Notes: generated by a model from the letters alone, not told the origin. A DNA stretch of 64,000 nucleotides from JAQWQB01 sp047636995 (GCA_047636995.1 JBLIGQ010000003.1:56139-120138), one strand, 5' to 3'; shown: positions 43,099 through 52,517, counted from the first letter of the stretch. Translations and numbers: made by a program.

Positions 43099-44369
43099 CC
43101 AAAGTAGATGACGGCTATCCCGTTTGGCACCCATTTAGCCAAATGTTCGGCCAGAAATCAATCCCCAAAGTTGTAAAAGCGGAAGGCGTGTGGTTGCATA
43201 CCGAAGATGGAAAGGTTCTTTTTGATGCCATTTCGTCTTGGTGGGTTAACCTGCACGGACATTCACATCCAAAAATTGCAGAGGCAGTATATAAGCAGAT
43301 GCTTTCTTTAGAGCATGTCATTTTTGCTGGTTTTACGCATGATCCTGCAATTGAACTTTGCAATAGACTCAAACCCTATTTGCCTCAAGCACCTTGGAAA
43401 TTCTTTTTCTCTGATAACGGTTCTACAGCGGTTGAAGTAGCGCTTAAAATGGCCATTCAGCATCTGAGGCAAGATAACATCAAGAAGAAAATCAACGTCA
43501 TTGCATTGGAAGGTAGCTACCACGGTGACACTTTCGGGGCCATGTCTGCTGCCACCAGAAGTGTTTTTACCGACCCTTGGGATGATCTCTTTTTTGGGGT
43601 TACCTGCATCACGCCTCCCATTCCCGGAAAAGAAGAGGTGTCACTCCAAGAATTGAAGGCGGCACTGAAGCCCAATAGTATTTTGATTTATGAGCCGCTC
43701 GTAATGGGTGCTGCCGGAATGTTAATGTATTCAGCGGAAGTCATGGAGACCATGCTGAAGACCGCTCAAGATGCGGGGGCGTTGCTCATCGCTGATGAGG
43801 TCATGACAGGTTTCGGACGAACAGGACAGTGGTTCGCAAGCAATGCAACTTCAATTACACCCGATCTCATCTGTTTGAGTAAAGGACTAACAGGCGGCGC
43901 ATTGCCAATGGCTTTAACTGTTTGCAGCCAAAAATTGTATGATGCTTTCTTGCACAAAGAATTTGAGAGAGGCTTCTTGCACGGACATTCATTCACGGGA
44001 AATCCAGTTGGATGTGCAGCGGCTTTGGCCAGTCTTGATCTGATGGAAGAAGAGGGAACTTGGAAGCAAATGGCCGTTATTCAATCTTCCTTTGAGCGCG
44101 CCGTAAAGCGCTTCGAAAGCCACCCTGCAGTGAAGTCTGTAAGAACATGTGGATTGATTTTGGCCATGGACATTAATGAAGAGAACAAAGGATACATTCA
44201 CCCTCTGCGAGATACAATGTACCATGCCTTTTTAGAAAAAGGCTTGCTGATTCGTCCCCTTGGAAATGTAATTTACATCTTACCACCATACATAACTACT
44301 GAGGCCGAGTTAAGTAAAGCCTACGATGGCATTATTGAAGTTTTGGACGAAATAGGAGCGCAGGAGTAA
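43095..44369 (+). CDS. bioA: Adenosylmethionine-8-amino-7-oxononanoate aminotransferase
   Basis: A 424-residue PLP enzyme of biotin synthesis using SAM as amino donor to make DAPA. The N-terminal HPFSQMFGQK replaces the usual HPYTQM motif closely. Other class III features are ISSWWVNLHGHSHPKI, the substrate region FSDNGSTAVEVALKMA, LIADEVMTGFGRTG and the PLP lysine in DLICLSKGLTGG. Overlap with smpB and immediate contact with the next gene indicate one operon. Confidence 0.95.
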   Translation: MTKVDDGYPVWHPFSQMFGQKSIPKVVKAEGVWLHTEDGKVLFDAISSWWVNLHGHSHPKIAEAVYKQMLSLEHVIFAGFTHDPAIELCNRLKPYLPQAPWKFFFSDNGSTAVEVALKMAIQHLRQDNIKKKINVIALEGSYHGDTFGAMSAATRSVFTDPWDDLFFGVTCITPPIPGKEEVSLQELKAALKPNSILIYEPLVMGAAGMLMYSAEVMETMLKTAQDAGALLIADEVMTGFGRTGQWFASNATSITPDLICLSKGLTGGALPMALTVCSQKLYDAFLHKEFERGFLHGHSFTGNPVGCAAALASLDLMEEEGTWKQMAVIQSSFERAVKRFESHPAVKSVRTCGLILAMDINEENKGYIHPLRDTMYHAFLEKGLLIRPLGNVIYILPPYITTEAELSKAYDGIIEVLDEIGAQE

Positions 44370-45476
44370 ATGGAAGTGTTCATTCATCATACCGCCTTCC
44401 GCCTGCCAGGTGCCAACACGTTTTCTCAGCTTGACCAGCTCATTACGTCGAATGAGATCCCTTTTGAGAAGTGGAATGACAGCTTTGCTGGCGCATTGAG
44501 AAGTGATGCCCTTCATTCAGAAGGACTGGATAGTGCATCTAGACCTTTTCAACGTTGTGATCGGGTGGCACAATTGGCTGTGGTTCTCACCCATGACTTG
44601 GCATCTTTTAGTCCTGAATTGATTCACATTGGATCAGCTCGCGGCGCCACGCATACCTGGGAAAAAGAGCATGAGGCCTTTTTAAATGGAAAGCAGGTTT
44701 CGCTGCATACCAGTCCGAATACCACTTTGGGAAATATTGCTTTCAATGCGGCTCAAATGGCAGGAATAGATGCTGATGTACTAGACCAGAGTATGACCTG
44801 CAGTAGCGGATTGCATTCTGTAATTGAAGCTGCGCGCAGGATACGTTCAGGAGAAATTAATAAAGCCCTTGCTGGTGGAGTAGAAACACCCTTGACGAAA
44901 TTCACTTATGCGCAGTTTGATGCGCTTAAACTCCTTTCGAAATCTCCACTTCCATTTCCATGCAAGCCTCTACTATCAAAAGCATCCAATGAGCTTGTTT
45001 TAGCTGAAGGTGGAGCTCTTTTTGCGTTGTCGAACGAAAAAAGTCCGTTGCAATTGCTTGGGTATGGTGAGGCTTGTTCCAAAACAAAGCACAACCTCGC
45101 TTTCGCTTCATCGGCATTAAAAGAGGCCATGGTGAAAGCGCTTAAAATGGCTGGTCTAACAACAGTAGATGCAGTGCTAATGCATGCGCCAGGGACCATC
45201 CAGGGGGATGCGGAAGAAATGAAGGCTGTACACGAAATTGTAGGTAATGAGGCACGTGTGATTCCAACCAAATGGATGACAGGTCATACGCTTGGAGCGA
45301 GTGGTCCTGTTTCAATGGTGCTGGCAATGGCGCTGATGCAAGGAACAAAATTGAATATACCCTATGACTTCGAACACAAGGTGGGTGAAAATACGAAAGT
45401 GGAAACTGTTCTTGTAAATGCTACTGGGTTTGGCGGAAATGCCGTGAGTGTCCTGCTGGGTAAAACAGCTTATTGA
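44370..45476 (+). CDS. Stand-alone beta-ketoacyl synthase next to bioA
   Basis: A compact thiolase-fold ketosynthase of 368 residues (FabF is about 410). The catalytic triad is intact: C144 in MTCSSGLHS, H272 in HAPGT and H306 in KWMTGHTLGASGP, with the lysine K301 just before it. It follows bioA with no gap, so it is probably part of biotin synthesis, perhaps building the pimeloyl chain. A role in other fatty-acid chemistry cannot be excluded. It converges on the next gene with a 7-nt overlap. Confidence 0.9.
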   Translation: MEVFIHHTAFRLPGANTFSQLDQLITSNEIPFEKWNDSFAGALRSDALHSEGLDSASRPFQRCDRVAQLAVVLTHDLASFSPELIHIGSARGATHTWEKEHEAFLNGKQVSLHTSPNTTLGNIAFNAAQMAGIDADVLDQSMTCSSGLHSVIEAARRIRSGEINKALAGGVETPLTKFTYAQFDALKLLSKSPLPFPCKPLLSKASNELVLAEGGALFALSNEKSPLQLLGYGEACSKTKHNLAFASSALKEAMVKALKMAGLTTVDAVLMHAPGTIQGDAEEMKAVHEIVGNEARVIPTKWMTGHTLGASGPVSMVLAMALMQGTKLNIPYDFEHKVGENTKVETVLVNATGFGGNAVSVLLGKTAY

Positions 45477-46009
45477 ACCTTGTACTTGTCTTTAAAAGCA
45501 TCCCAGTCCCAAAGGAAATTCTCCATGATGTCATTCATGTTCTTCAAGAAAATAGGATTAGGCACTGTCATGCTTTTGAAGTAATCTTCCTGGTACTCAT
45601 TCAGATTGTACTTGTGAAAAATCCCTCGAGACATAGAGTAGAGGGTGTTTTTAGACGGACTATTAACTCTAGAAAGGAACGCGCGGTAGTCGCTCACTTT
45701 CTTCCTGAACTCATCATCAGTTAATCCAAATATTTCAGCAAATTTAGCCACTGCACCGTTAATGATCTCACGATCATGTCCTTCATCAAAATTGTTAGGG
45801 ATGTAATTGAAATTCGCAGCCACAACAATCATTAGAAACTTACCGTAGTCTTCAGGACAAACTTTAGGGCAACGAATAAATTCAGGGCTATCATTGATGT
45901 AACCAGCAACTTCAGGCCATCCTTTTTCAACGGCATCAATAGTGGTGTAAACAAAGAGGTTGGAAACCTTAAGGTCTGTGAGTTTCTTACGTCCAAAAAG
46001 AGCAAGCAT
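45470..46009 (-). CDS. Conserved hypothetical protein, 179 aa
   Basis: A soluble protein opening MLALFGRKKLTDLKVSNLFVY, without signal or membrane segments, rich in aromatic residues, with NYIPNNFDEGHDREIINGAVA in the middle and NFLWDWDAFKDKYKV at the end. I do not recognise a named domain, though similar proteins occur in Flavobacteriia as far as I recall. Its 3' end overlaps the convergent ketosynthase gene. Confidence 0.8.
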   Translation of the reverse strand: MLALFGRKKLTDLKVSNLFVYTTIDAVEKGWPEVAGYINDSPEFIRCPKVCPEDYGKFLMIVVAANFNYIPNNFDEGHDREIINGAVAKFAEIFGLTDDEFRKKVSDYRAFLSRVNSPSKNTLYSMSRGIFHKYNLNEYQEDYFKSMTVPNPIFLKNMNDIMENFLWDWDAFKDKYKVQ

Positions 46010-46371
46010 ATAACGGATTCAGGTGTTGGTTCTTGTAATCCAAAGTTAGACGCACTATTGGAGGTTGTGTAGGGAGTCTATCTGCATCTATCAACAAAGT
46101 TATTCACCAAGAATATTAGGTGAATAATAGTATGAATGCCGCACTGAATAGCAGAAGCCGTACTAGTCTCTTAATAAAAATGTGGTGAGTCACAAGGTTT
46201 CAAATTAGAATTTCCAAGTTAGTAAAAGATTTGAGAAATTGTGGAAAAGTTGGGGTAAATGTTTGATAACATGTTGCTTGGGCTCCTCGTCTAACGTTTT
46301 TCAGCACGGTTTATTTTCGCTATTGTTGTAAGGCTAAATGAAATCGAGCTATTGATGGTTGGCATGTAAAA
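46010..46371. other. 362-nt intergenic region with inverted repeat and DnaA-box-like sites
   Basis: No gene seen. TTATTCACC at 46100-46108 and GGTGAATAA at 46119-46127 form a perfect 9-bp inverted repeat. These and TGTGGAAAA (near 46240, one mismatch to the DnaA box on the other strand) resemble DnaA boxes. The region is AT-rich and divergent. Confidence 0.4.
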
Positions 46372-47451
46372 ATGTCCGAATTTTGCAACGTGTATAAGTC
46401 AATCATTAAGCCCTTGTTCTTTACCATGCCGCCTGAAAAGGTGCATCATCTCAGTTTTAAACTGTTAAGAGGAACACTCAGGATTCCGGGCATTAAAGGA
46501 ATCTTCAACCGTAAATTTGTAGTGAAGGACCCCTCGCTTGTTACCACCGTCTTTGGATTAGATTTTCCAAATCCAGTAGGGTTGGCAGCAGGATTCGATA
46601 AAGACGCCACCCTGTTCAATGAGCTTGAACACGTTGGGTTTGGTTTTGTGGAAATAGGAACCGTCACGCCAGTGGGCCAGCCGGGGAATCCGCAACCTAG
46701 GCTTTTTCGCTTGCCCGAAGACAACGCACTCATCAACCGAATGGGATTCAATAACCATGGTGTTGAAGCTGCCGTTGAACGATTGAAAAAACGCAAGACG
46801 AAAATCATCATCGGCGGAAACATTGGAAAGAACAAGTTGACGCCCAACGAGAATGCCACTGGTGATTATGTAAAGTGCTTCGATGCGCTTTATCCTTATG
46901 TAGATTACTTTGTAGTGAATGTGAGTTCGCCCAATACACCCAATTTGCGCGACCTTCAAGAAAAAGGGCCACTAACGGCTTTGCTCAACGCGCTTATGGT
47001 CCGAAATCGCGCTTCGGCGAAGCCAAAGCCGATTCTCTTAAAAATTGCGCCTGATTTGACTGAGGGGCAACTAGATGACATTGTGGATATTGTTGCTGAA
47101 ACGAAAATTGATGGGGTTATTGCCTCGAATACTACCATCGCTCGTTCGCATTTATCCACAGATTCTAAAAAGGTTGAGGACATGGGAATGGGCGGATTGA
47201 GCGGCGCGCCTATGCGGGAGAAAAGCACAGATGTTATTCGCCACTTGCACACGAAGTCAAATGGAGTATTTCCCATTATTGGTGTAGGCGGAATTGCCAG
47301 CGCTGAAGATGCCATAGAAAAGCTGGAAGCGGGCGCGTCACTCGTTCAGATTTATACGGGTTACATCTATGAGGGCCCTTCTCTGGTTTCAAAGATCAAC
47401 AAGGGTATCATTGAGTGGAAGAAGCGGAAATTAGCTTCCGAAAAATTCTGA
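46372..47451 (+). CDS. pyrD: Dihydroorotate dehydrogenase (quinone), class 2
   Basis: A 359-residue membrane-associated flavoenzyme of pyrimidine synthesis. Family blocks are NPVGLAAGFDKDA, GTVTPVGQPGNPQPRLFRL, NRMGFNNHG and the catalytic-serine region VNVSSPNTPNLRDLQ. The phosphate-binding end is IGVGGIASAEDAIEKLEAGASLVQIYTG. An alternative GTG start at 46390 (MYKSIIKPLFF) matches the family N terminus equally well. The 3' end overlaps the convergent MBL gene by 21 nt. Confidence 0.96.
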   Translation: MSEFCNVYKSIIKPLFFTMPPEKVHHLSFKLLRGTLRIPGIKGIFNRKFVVKDPSLVTTVFGLDFPNPVGLAAGFDKDATLFNELEHVGFGFVEIGTVTPVGQPGNPQPRLFRLPEDNALINRMGFNNHGVEAAVERLKKRKTKIIIGGNIGKNKLTPNENATGDYVKCFDALYPYVDYFVVNVSSPNTPNLRDLQEKGPLTALLNALMVRNRASAKPKPILLKIAPDLTEGQLDDIVDIVAETKIDGVIASNTTIARSHLSTDSKKVEDMGMGGLSGAPMREKSTDVIRHLHTKSNGVFPIIGVGGIASAEDAIEKLEAGASLVQIYTGYIYEGPSLVSKINKGIIEWKKRKLASEKF

Positions 47452-48291
47452 AAAACTTCCTGCGTCTTTTAGTCGAATTCCTTTCTCCGTGCGCTGCACC
47501 GTGCAACATTCGTTCACACTGTCATGCTCAAGGAATAAAACGAAGTCGTTGTCTGCTGCCGTATTGAGGAACTTTTCCTTTTCAGATAAAGTTAACAGCG
47601 GACGCGTATCATATCCCATCACATAAGGCAGTGGAATGTGGCCCGTGCTTGGAAGGAGGTCTGCCATGAATACCAGCGTCTTCCCTTTGTATTGAATGTG
47701 TGGAATCATCTGACTTTCTGTATGTCCGTCTGCGAAAAACACGGAAAAATTAGGGAACACTGATTTCGTGAAATCACCCTCACGCTGCACAAAGTTGAGC
47801 TGTCCGCTTGCTTCAATAGGGTTGATGTTCTCTTTCAAAAACGAAGCTTTTTCCCTAGGGTTCGAATTTGTTGCCCATTCCCAATGGTTGGGGGTACTCC
47901 AGAACTTCGCGTTTTTAAAGGCAGGAAGTAACATTGAACCGTCTTTGTTGAATTCAATCGCACCCCCGCAGTGGTCAAAATGCAAGTGGGTCAAAAAGAC
48001 ATCAGTAATCTGATCACGGTGAAATCCTAGCTTTTGGAGGTTGCTATCCAGGCTGTCGTTTCCATGCAAAAAGTAGTAACCGAAGAATTTTTCGCTTTGC
48101 TTGTTTCCGATTCCGGTGTCAATCAGCATCAACCTATTTCCGTCCTCAATCAGCATGCAGCGCATGGCCCAAGAGCATAAGTTGCGGTCATCTGCCGGAT
48201 TCGTTCGTTGCCAAAGACTTTTCGGCACTACACCGAACATGGCACCGCCGTCTAGTTTAAAGTTGCCGGTATTGAGGGGGTAGATTTTCAT
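47431..48291 (-). CDS. MBL-fold metallo-hydrolase
   Basis: A 286-residue metallo-beta-lactamase-fold enzyme. The ATG at 48291 (MKIYPLNTGNFKLDGGAMFGVVP) matches the usual family start; the reading can extend to 48399 but that part overlaps the purB promoter. The zinc motif is THLHFDHCGG, with later ligands in FADGHTESQM and the final EHD. No lactonase-specific feature is decisive. Divergent from purB. Confidence 0.92.
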   Translation of the reverse strand: MKIYPLNTGNFKLDGGAMFGVVPKSLWQRTNPADDRNLCSWAMRCMLIEDGNRLMLIDTGIGNKQSEKFFGYYFLHGNDSLDSNLQKLGFHRDQITDVFLTHLHFDHCGGAIEFNKDGSMLLPAFKNAKFWSTPNHWEWATNSNPREKASFLKENINPIEASGQLNFVQREGDFTKSVFPNFSVFFADGHTESQMIPHIQYKGKTLVFMADLLPSTGHIPLPYVMGYDTRPLLTLSEKEKFLNTAADNDFVLFLEHDSVNECCTVQRTEKGIRLKDAGSFSEFFGS

Positions 48292-48374
48292 AATGGTTGA
48301 AAAATAGCGTTTAAATTTTGGTAAATCCGCACTGAAACCCAAAGATAACGGGTAATTGACCTTCTGCAATTGCC

Positions 48375-48382
48375 TACCTTTG
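48375..48382 (+). promoter_or_regulatory. purB -7 box
   Basis: TACCTTTG with a TTG at 48356-48358, 16 nt upstream. It predicts a purB leader of about 17 nt. Confidence 0.55.
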
Positions 48383-48402
48383 ACCTTTTCAATTTGCAAG
48401 GA

Positions 48403-49746
48403 ATGAAACTTACAGAATTAGCAGCAATTTCTCCCATTGATGGAAGGTATAGATCGAAAACAGAGGGCCTCGCGCCTTATTTTTCTGAATTCGGACTGAT
48501 AAAATACCGTGTAGTTGTTGAGGTTGAATACTTCATCGCTCTCATGGAATTGCCGCTTCCTCAATTGGCCGCCATTCCTGCTGCTAAAAAGGAAGTGCTT
48601 CGCGAAGCATATAGAACATTTTCTGAAGCCGATGCGCAAACAATTAAGGATACCGAAAAGGTAACTAACCACGACGTGAAAGCAGTGGAGTACTTTCTGA
48701 AAGCTGTATTGGAAAAGGAAGGGTTAGGTGCTTTTCAGGAGTTCGTGCACTTCGGATTGACTTCTCAAGACATTAATAATACCGCCATTCCAATGTCGCT
48801 CAAGGCAGGTGTAGAAAGCGTTTACTTTCCATTACTGAATGAGTTGATTGGTGAATTGAAAAGACGAAGCACAGAGTGGGAATCCATTTCAATGCTTGCT
48901 AGAACGCACGGTCAGCCGGCTTCTCCTACACGATTAGGTAAAGAACTGGCCGTATTCATTGAACGTCTAGAAGTGCAGAAGGCCCAATTGCAGGCCATTC
49001 CTTACAGTGCGAAATTTGGTGGTGCAACAGGGAATTTCAACGCACACCATGTTGCTTATCCGAACATTAATTGGGTCAGCTTCGCGAATAACTTTGTGTC
49101 GAAATCGTTGGGCTTGAGTAGATCTCAAACGACTACACAAATTGAGCATTACGACAATACAGCTGCTTTATGCGATGCGATGAAACGCATCAATACGATC
49201 ATTTTGGATTTGGATCGGGACATGTGGACGTACATCTCCATGGACTACTTCAAGCAGAAGATTAAAGCTGGAGAGGTTGGTAGTTCCGCTATGCCCCACA
49301 AAGTAAATCCAATTGATTTTGAAAACAGTGAAGGGAATTTAGGAGTGGCTAATGCACTATTGGAGCACCTTTCGGCCAAACTTCCTGTTTCAAGATTGCA
49401 ACGTGATCTTACAGATTCAACTGTACTTCGCAACATCGGAATGCCATTGGCGCACACGGTGATTGCCTTTCATTCCAGTATTAAAGGAATGGGGAAATTG
49501 CTGCTGAATGAAAGTGCTCTTGCTGCAGATTTAGAAGACAATTGGGCGGTGGTTGCTGAGGCCATTCAAACCATTCTGCGCAGAGAAAGCTATCCGAAAC
49601 CATATGAAGCGCTCAAGGCATTGACGCGCACGAATGAGGGGATAACGGAAGCATCGATTTCAGCATTTATCCAAACTTTAAACGTGTCAGACGATATTAA
49701 ATCTGAGCTTTCACGTATTACGCCTTCGAACTATACAGGACTGTAA
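48403..49746 (+). CDS. purB: Adenylosuccinate lyase
   Basis: A 447-residue fumarase-superfamily enzyme acting twice in purine synthesis. The ATG at 48403 (MKLTELAAISPIDGRY) is chosen because an upstream ATG-like start at 48370 overlaps the -7 box. The signature loop GSSAMPHKVNPIDFENSEGN is clear, as are TNHDVKAVEYFL and ARTHGQPASPT. The length suits the E. coli-like PurB group. The ABC exporter gene follows directly. Confidence 0.97.
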   Translation: MKLTELAAISPIDGRYRSKTEGLAPYFSEFGLIKYRVVVEVEYFIALMELPLPQLAAIPAAKKEVLREAYRTFSEADAQTIKDTEKVTNHDVKAVEYFLKAVLEKEGLGAFQEFVHFGLTSQDINNTAIPMSLKAGVESVYFPLLNELIGELKRRSTEWESISMLARTHGQPASPTRLGKELAVFIERLEVQKAQLQAIPYSAKFGGATGNFNAHHVAYPNINWVSFANNFVSKSLGLSRSQTTTQIEHYDNTAALCDAMKRINTIILDLDRDMWTYISMDYFKQKIKAGEVGSSAMPHKVNPIDFENSEGNLGVANALLEHLSAKLPVSRLQRDLTDSTVLRNIGMPLAHTVIAFHSSIKGMGKLLLNESALAADLEDNWAVVAEAIQTILRRESYPKPYEALKALTRTNEGITEASISAFIQTLNVSDDIKSELSRITPSNYTGL

Positions 49747-51567
49747 ATGAAGAAATTCTGGGACATATTCCGAATGGTGTTGAAGTACAAACCGAACTTG
49801 TATGCCAACATATTATTCAATCTACTCAACGCGATCCTTTCCTTGTTCACGTTTTTAAGTGTAGTTCCATTTCTCAGAATTCTATTTACGGAAGAAAAGA
49901 TCCAAACGGCTAATGCAGAAAGTCAGACGTCTACAGACTATTGGTATTCGCGGCTAGCAAATAACTTAGATGCATTTGTAGCAGAGAACGGGAAAGAACA
50001 TGCCTTGCTTTACATGTGCATTGCCATCGTGATTTTGGCGCTGCTCAAAAACCTAGTGAATTATTTCGCCCTATTCAGCTTGGCAACCATTCGAACTGGT
50101 GTGGCGCGTGACCTTCGGAAGAAATTATACGATAGAGCGGTAGATCTGCCCATCGGATTTTATTCAGATGAACGAAAAGGAGATGTGATTTCACGCATGA
50201 CCAATGACTTGATGGAGGTCGAATTCTCTGTGATTGGCGCTTTGGAAATCTTGTTTAAATCGCCCATCATGGTTACCATTTCTTTGATTACACTTTTCGT
50301 GATCTCATGGAAACTGACCTTATTTGCGCTGATTTTTCTTCCTGTTTCGGGCTTCCTTATCAGCAGAATTGCCAAGAGTTTGAAGAATGCAGCTAAGCGC
50401 GGAAAATCCCGTTTGGGAGATTTGATTTCGGTCATAGAAGAAACGTTGGGCGGACTTAAGGTCATTAAGGCTTTTAACGGAGAAGCACAGTTTAAAAGTC
50501 GATTTGACGAAGTGAATGAGTCGTATTTCCGTTTGATGCGAAAGCTTTACAAACGGGAGTATCTGTCATCACCGATGAGTGAATTCATTTCGCTTTCAGT
50601 AATCGCTATACTCTTATATGTAGGTGGGAAGTTGGTTTTGAGTGATACAGATGGAATGAGCGGCGATCTCTTCATTGGGTACTTGGTTGTGTTTTCGCAA
50701 ATTATTCCACCGGCGAAGGCCTTTTCAGATGCCATCTTCAAGATCAACAAAGGTGCTGCCAGTATAGATCGTATCAATGATATCATGCACGCCGAGGTGA
50801 CCATTACAGATAAGCCTGATGCGATGCCATTGGCTGAATTCAAAGAAAAAATTGAATTTAAGAATGTGCGTTTTTCTTACAAAGACGAAGAGGTCATTAA
50901 AGGCATCAATCTGACCATTGAGAAAGGACAAACTGTGGCTTTAGTAGGACCGTCAGGAGGCGGGAAGTCGACTCTGGCGAATTTACTAGGCAGATTCTAC
51001 GATGTTGCTTCAGGTGAAGTCTGCATTGATGGCAAAGCAATAACAGATTACGCATTGCTTGATGTTAGGGCGAAAATGGGGGTTGTGACACAGGATAGCA
51101 TCTTGTTTAATGATTCGGTTTCGAGCAACATTGCGCTAGGCTTTCAGAATCCAGATTTAGCGAAAGTAAAAGAAGCAGCACTTGTTGCGAACGCAGAAGA
51201 ATTCATCAAGGACTTGCCTGATACGTACAATTTTGTGGTGGGTGATTCAGGTGGTAAGTTGTCAGGCGGACAAAAACAGCGCATCAGTATTGCACGTGCA
51301 GTTTATAAGAATCCGCCCATTCTTATTTTGGACGAAGCCACTTCAGCCTTGGATACCAAATCAGAGAAGTTAGTTCAGGAGGCAATCTTTAAGCTCATGA
51401 AGAATAGAACGTCTTTGGTCATTGCACATAGGTTGAGCACCATCCAAAACGCCGATTTGATTGCTGTTGTTAAAGATGGTGAGATTGCAGAGCAGGGAAC
51501 ACATTCAGAGTTGATGGAAAAGAACGGTGTATATCGTTCACTGGTAGATATGCAACAGTTCAACTGA
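49747..51567 (+). CDS. ABC exporter, MsbA-like half transporter
   Basis: A 606-residue protein with a membrane domain of about six helices (residues 15-330) and a C-terminal ATPase. Walker A is GPSGGGKST near residue 401, the signature is LSGGQKQR near 504 and Walker B is ILILDEATSALD; the H-loop is IAHRLST. This is the MsbA/lipid exporter type, and it could flip lipid A or another lipid. The acyltransferase for lipid A is elsewhere in the window, so no local evidence sets the substrate. It starts 0 nt after purB. Confidence 0.93.
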   Translation: MKKFWDIFRMVLKYKPNLYANILFNLLNAILSLFTFLSVVPFLRILFTEEKIQTANAESQTSTDYWYSRLANNLDAFVAENGKEHALLYMCIAIVILALLKNLVNYFALFSLATIRTGVARDLRKKLYDRAVDLPIGFYSDERKGDVISRMTNDLMEVEFSVIGALEILFKSPIMVTISLITLFVISWKLTLFALIFLPVSGFLISRIAKSLKNAAKRGKSRLGDLISVIEETLGGLKVIKAFNGEAQFKSRFDEVNESYFRLMRKLYKREYLSSPMSEFISLSVIAILLYVGGKLVLSDTDGMSGDLFIGYLVVFSQIIPPAKAFSDAIFKINKGAASIDRINDIMHAEVTITDKPDAMPLAEFKEKIEFKNVRFSYKDEEVIKGINLTIEKGQTVALVGPSGGGKSTLANLLGRFYDVASGEVCIDGKAITDYALLDVRAKMGVVTQDSILFNDSVSSNIALGFQNPDLAKVKEAALVANAEEFIKDLPDTYNFVVGDSGGKLSGGQKQRISIARAVYKNPPILILDEATSALDTKSEKLVQEAIFKLMKNRTSLVIAHRLSTIQNADLIAVVKDGEIAEQGTHSELMEKNGVYRSLVDMQQFN

Positions 51568-51689
51568 TTTTTTTTGGTCTTTTTGAAGGGCTAACGTCTT
51601 TCAATAGAGATTTTAGATTCATTCGTTTTAGATTGCTTAAACCAGAGGTCTCAGCGAGTGGACGAAAAAAAATAAAAACTTTCGTAACC

Positions 51690-51809
51690 TTATTGAATTC
51701 CTCCCGTAAATATGGGGGAAGATTGTTTCATGGTACAACATAAGCAACTCGTTAAATAAGTTATTCTACCCTAGTAGAAATTGAAAGGTTCGGGCGCGAG
51801 CCTTTTTTT
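51690..51809 (+). ncRNA. Possible small structured RNA
   Basis: A chain of hairpins lies here: TTCCTCC with GGGGGAA, then TTCTAC/GTAGAA around 51763-51778, and a very strong terminator at 51784-51809. It is over 200 nt beyond the exporter gene, too far to be a simple 3' end. 6S RNA-like or another small RNA are possibilities; no family was confirmed and no good promoter is seen. Confidence 0.35.
51784..51809 (+). terminator. Strong terminator 216 nt after the ABC exporter
   Basis: AAAGGTTCG (51784-51792) pairs perfectly with CGAGCCTTT (51797-51805) around a 4-nt loop, and T continues to 51809. Confidence 0.85.
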
Positions 51810-52110
51810 GTGCGTAGCCTTTTGGGTGCAGTATTGGATGATGTTCTAGTTCAGAGGTATACTCGTTATTTGTTCTGAGATTTCAAGCTTTTCAAGGAGT
51901 TAATCAGAAAGATATCGAGAGGTTTGTCCTTGGTTATTGATGATCTAATGTAGGATGAACGTCAACCTTGAGAACTTATGGAAGTGTAAAACTAAGAACA
52001 AGTAAACAAAGATATCCTCTGATTCTTTCTTTTAGACATATATCAAAGGCTGAATTCAACTCATTAATCCCAATTTACTTTGACACACTTTTCAGTACAC
52101 TACCTTCTTA

Positions 52111-52227
52111 GCCCTCACGGGCCCTCCCTCCCCCGCCTTCCAACCAGCACATCGAAGCTATTAAACTTTTCCCGTCTGATTATCAAATAACTACAACAAC
52201 TTTGTAGCCGCCCCGTTTCACTTCATA
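52111..52227 (-). repeat. Dispersed element, copy 2
   Basis: Opposite-strand copy of the element at 42072-42204. The GC-rich block is at 52111-52148 and the coding end at 52189-52227. The stretch from 52065 to 52104 (minus: AGTGTACTGAAAAGTGTGTCAA) continues the similarity. Confidence 0.75.
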
Positions 52228-52517
52228 TCTGTAACCTATTTCCCATACCCATCCACCTTTCCCACAATTTTAAGCCTTTCCATCATGCGGCCAACATCCG
52301 TTTTGTAGTCGTAGCGGTTTACTTTACAGACGTGTCTTATCACCTGCAGTGGAATGAGTATGTGACCTTGTTTCAAAGGCGTAGGTGTGGAGGACAAGTC
52401 TGTGCTGAATCTCATCCTTTTGCTCGGATTAAGAACCTTTGGGTCTTTTTTGAAATGAGTATGATTGCGTTTTAAGGTGCTGATCGCTATTGAAGTTTTA
52501 CTGCCAACCGTCTGCAC
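52183..52517 (-). pseudogene. Frameshifted small gene of the dispersed element
   Basis: The reading from 52517 has 93 codons, with QGHILIPLQVIRHVCKVNRY and GRMMERLKIVGKVDGYGK before a TAG at 52236. Just before that stop another frame continues EIGYRYEVKRGGYKVVVVI and ends at TGA 52183-52185, in similarity with copy 1. The sequence may be the end of a winged-helix or HTH protein. Not intact. Confidence 0.4.

Larger units (their letters stand above)
51568..52110. other. Gene-free stretch after the ABC exporter
   Basis: No gene seen. It contains the possible structured RNA at 51690-51809. The remainder up to the dispersed element is AT-rich without coding sense. AGTGTGTCAA-like sequence occurs on the minus strand near 52080-52095. 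Confidence 0.5.
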
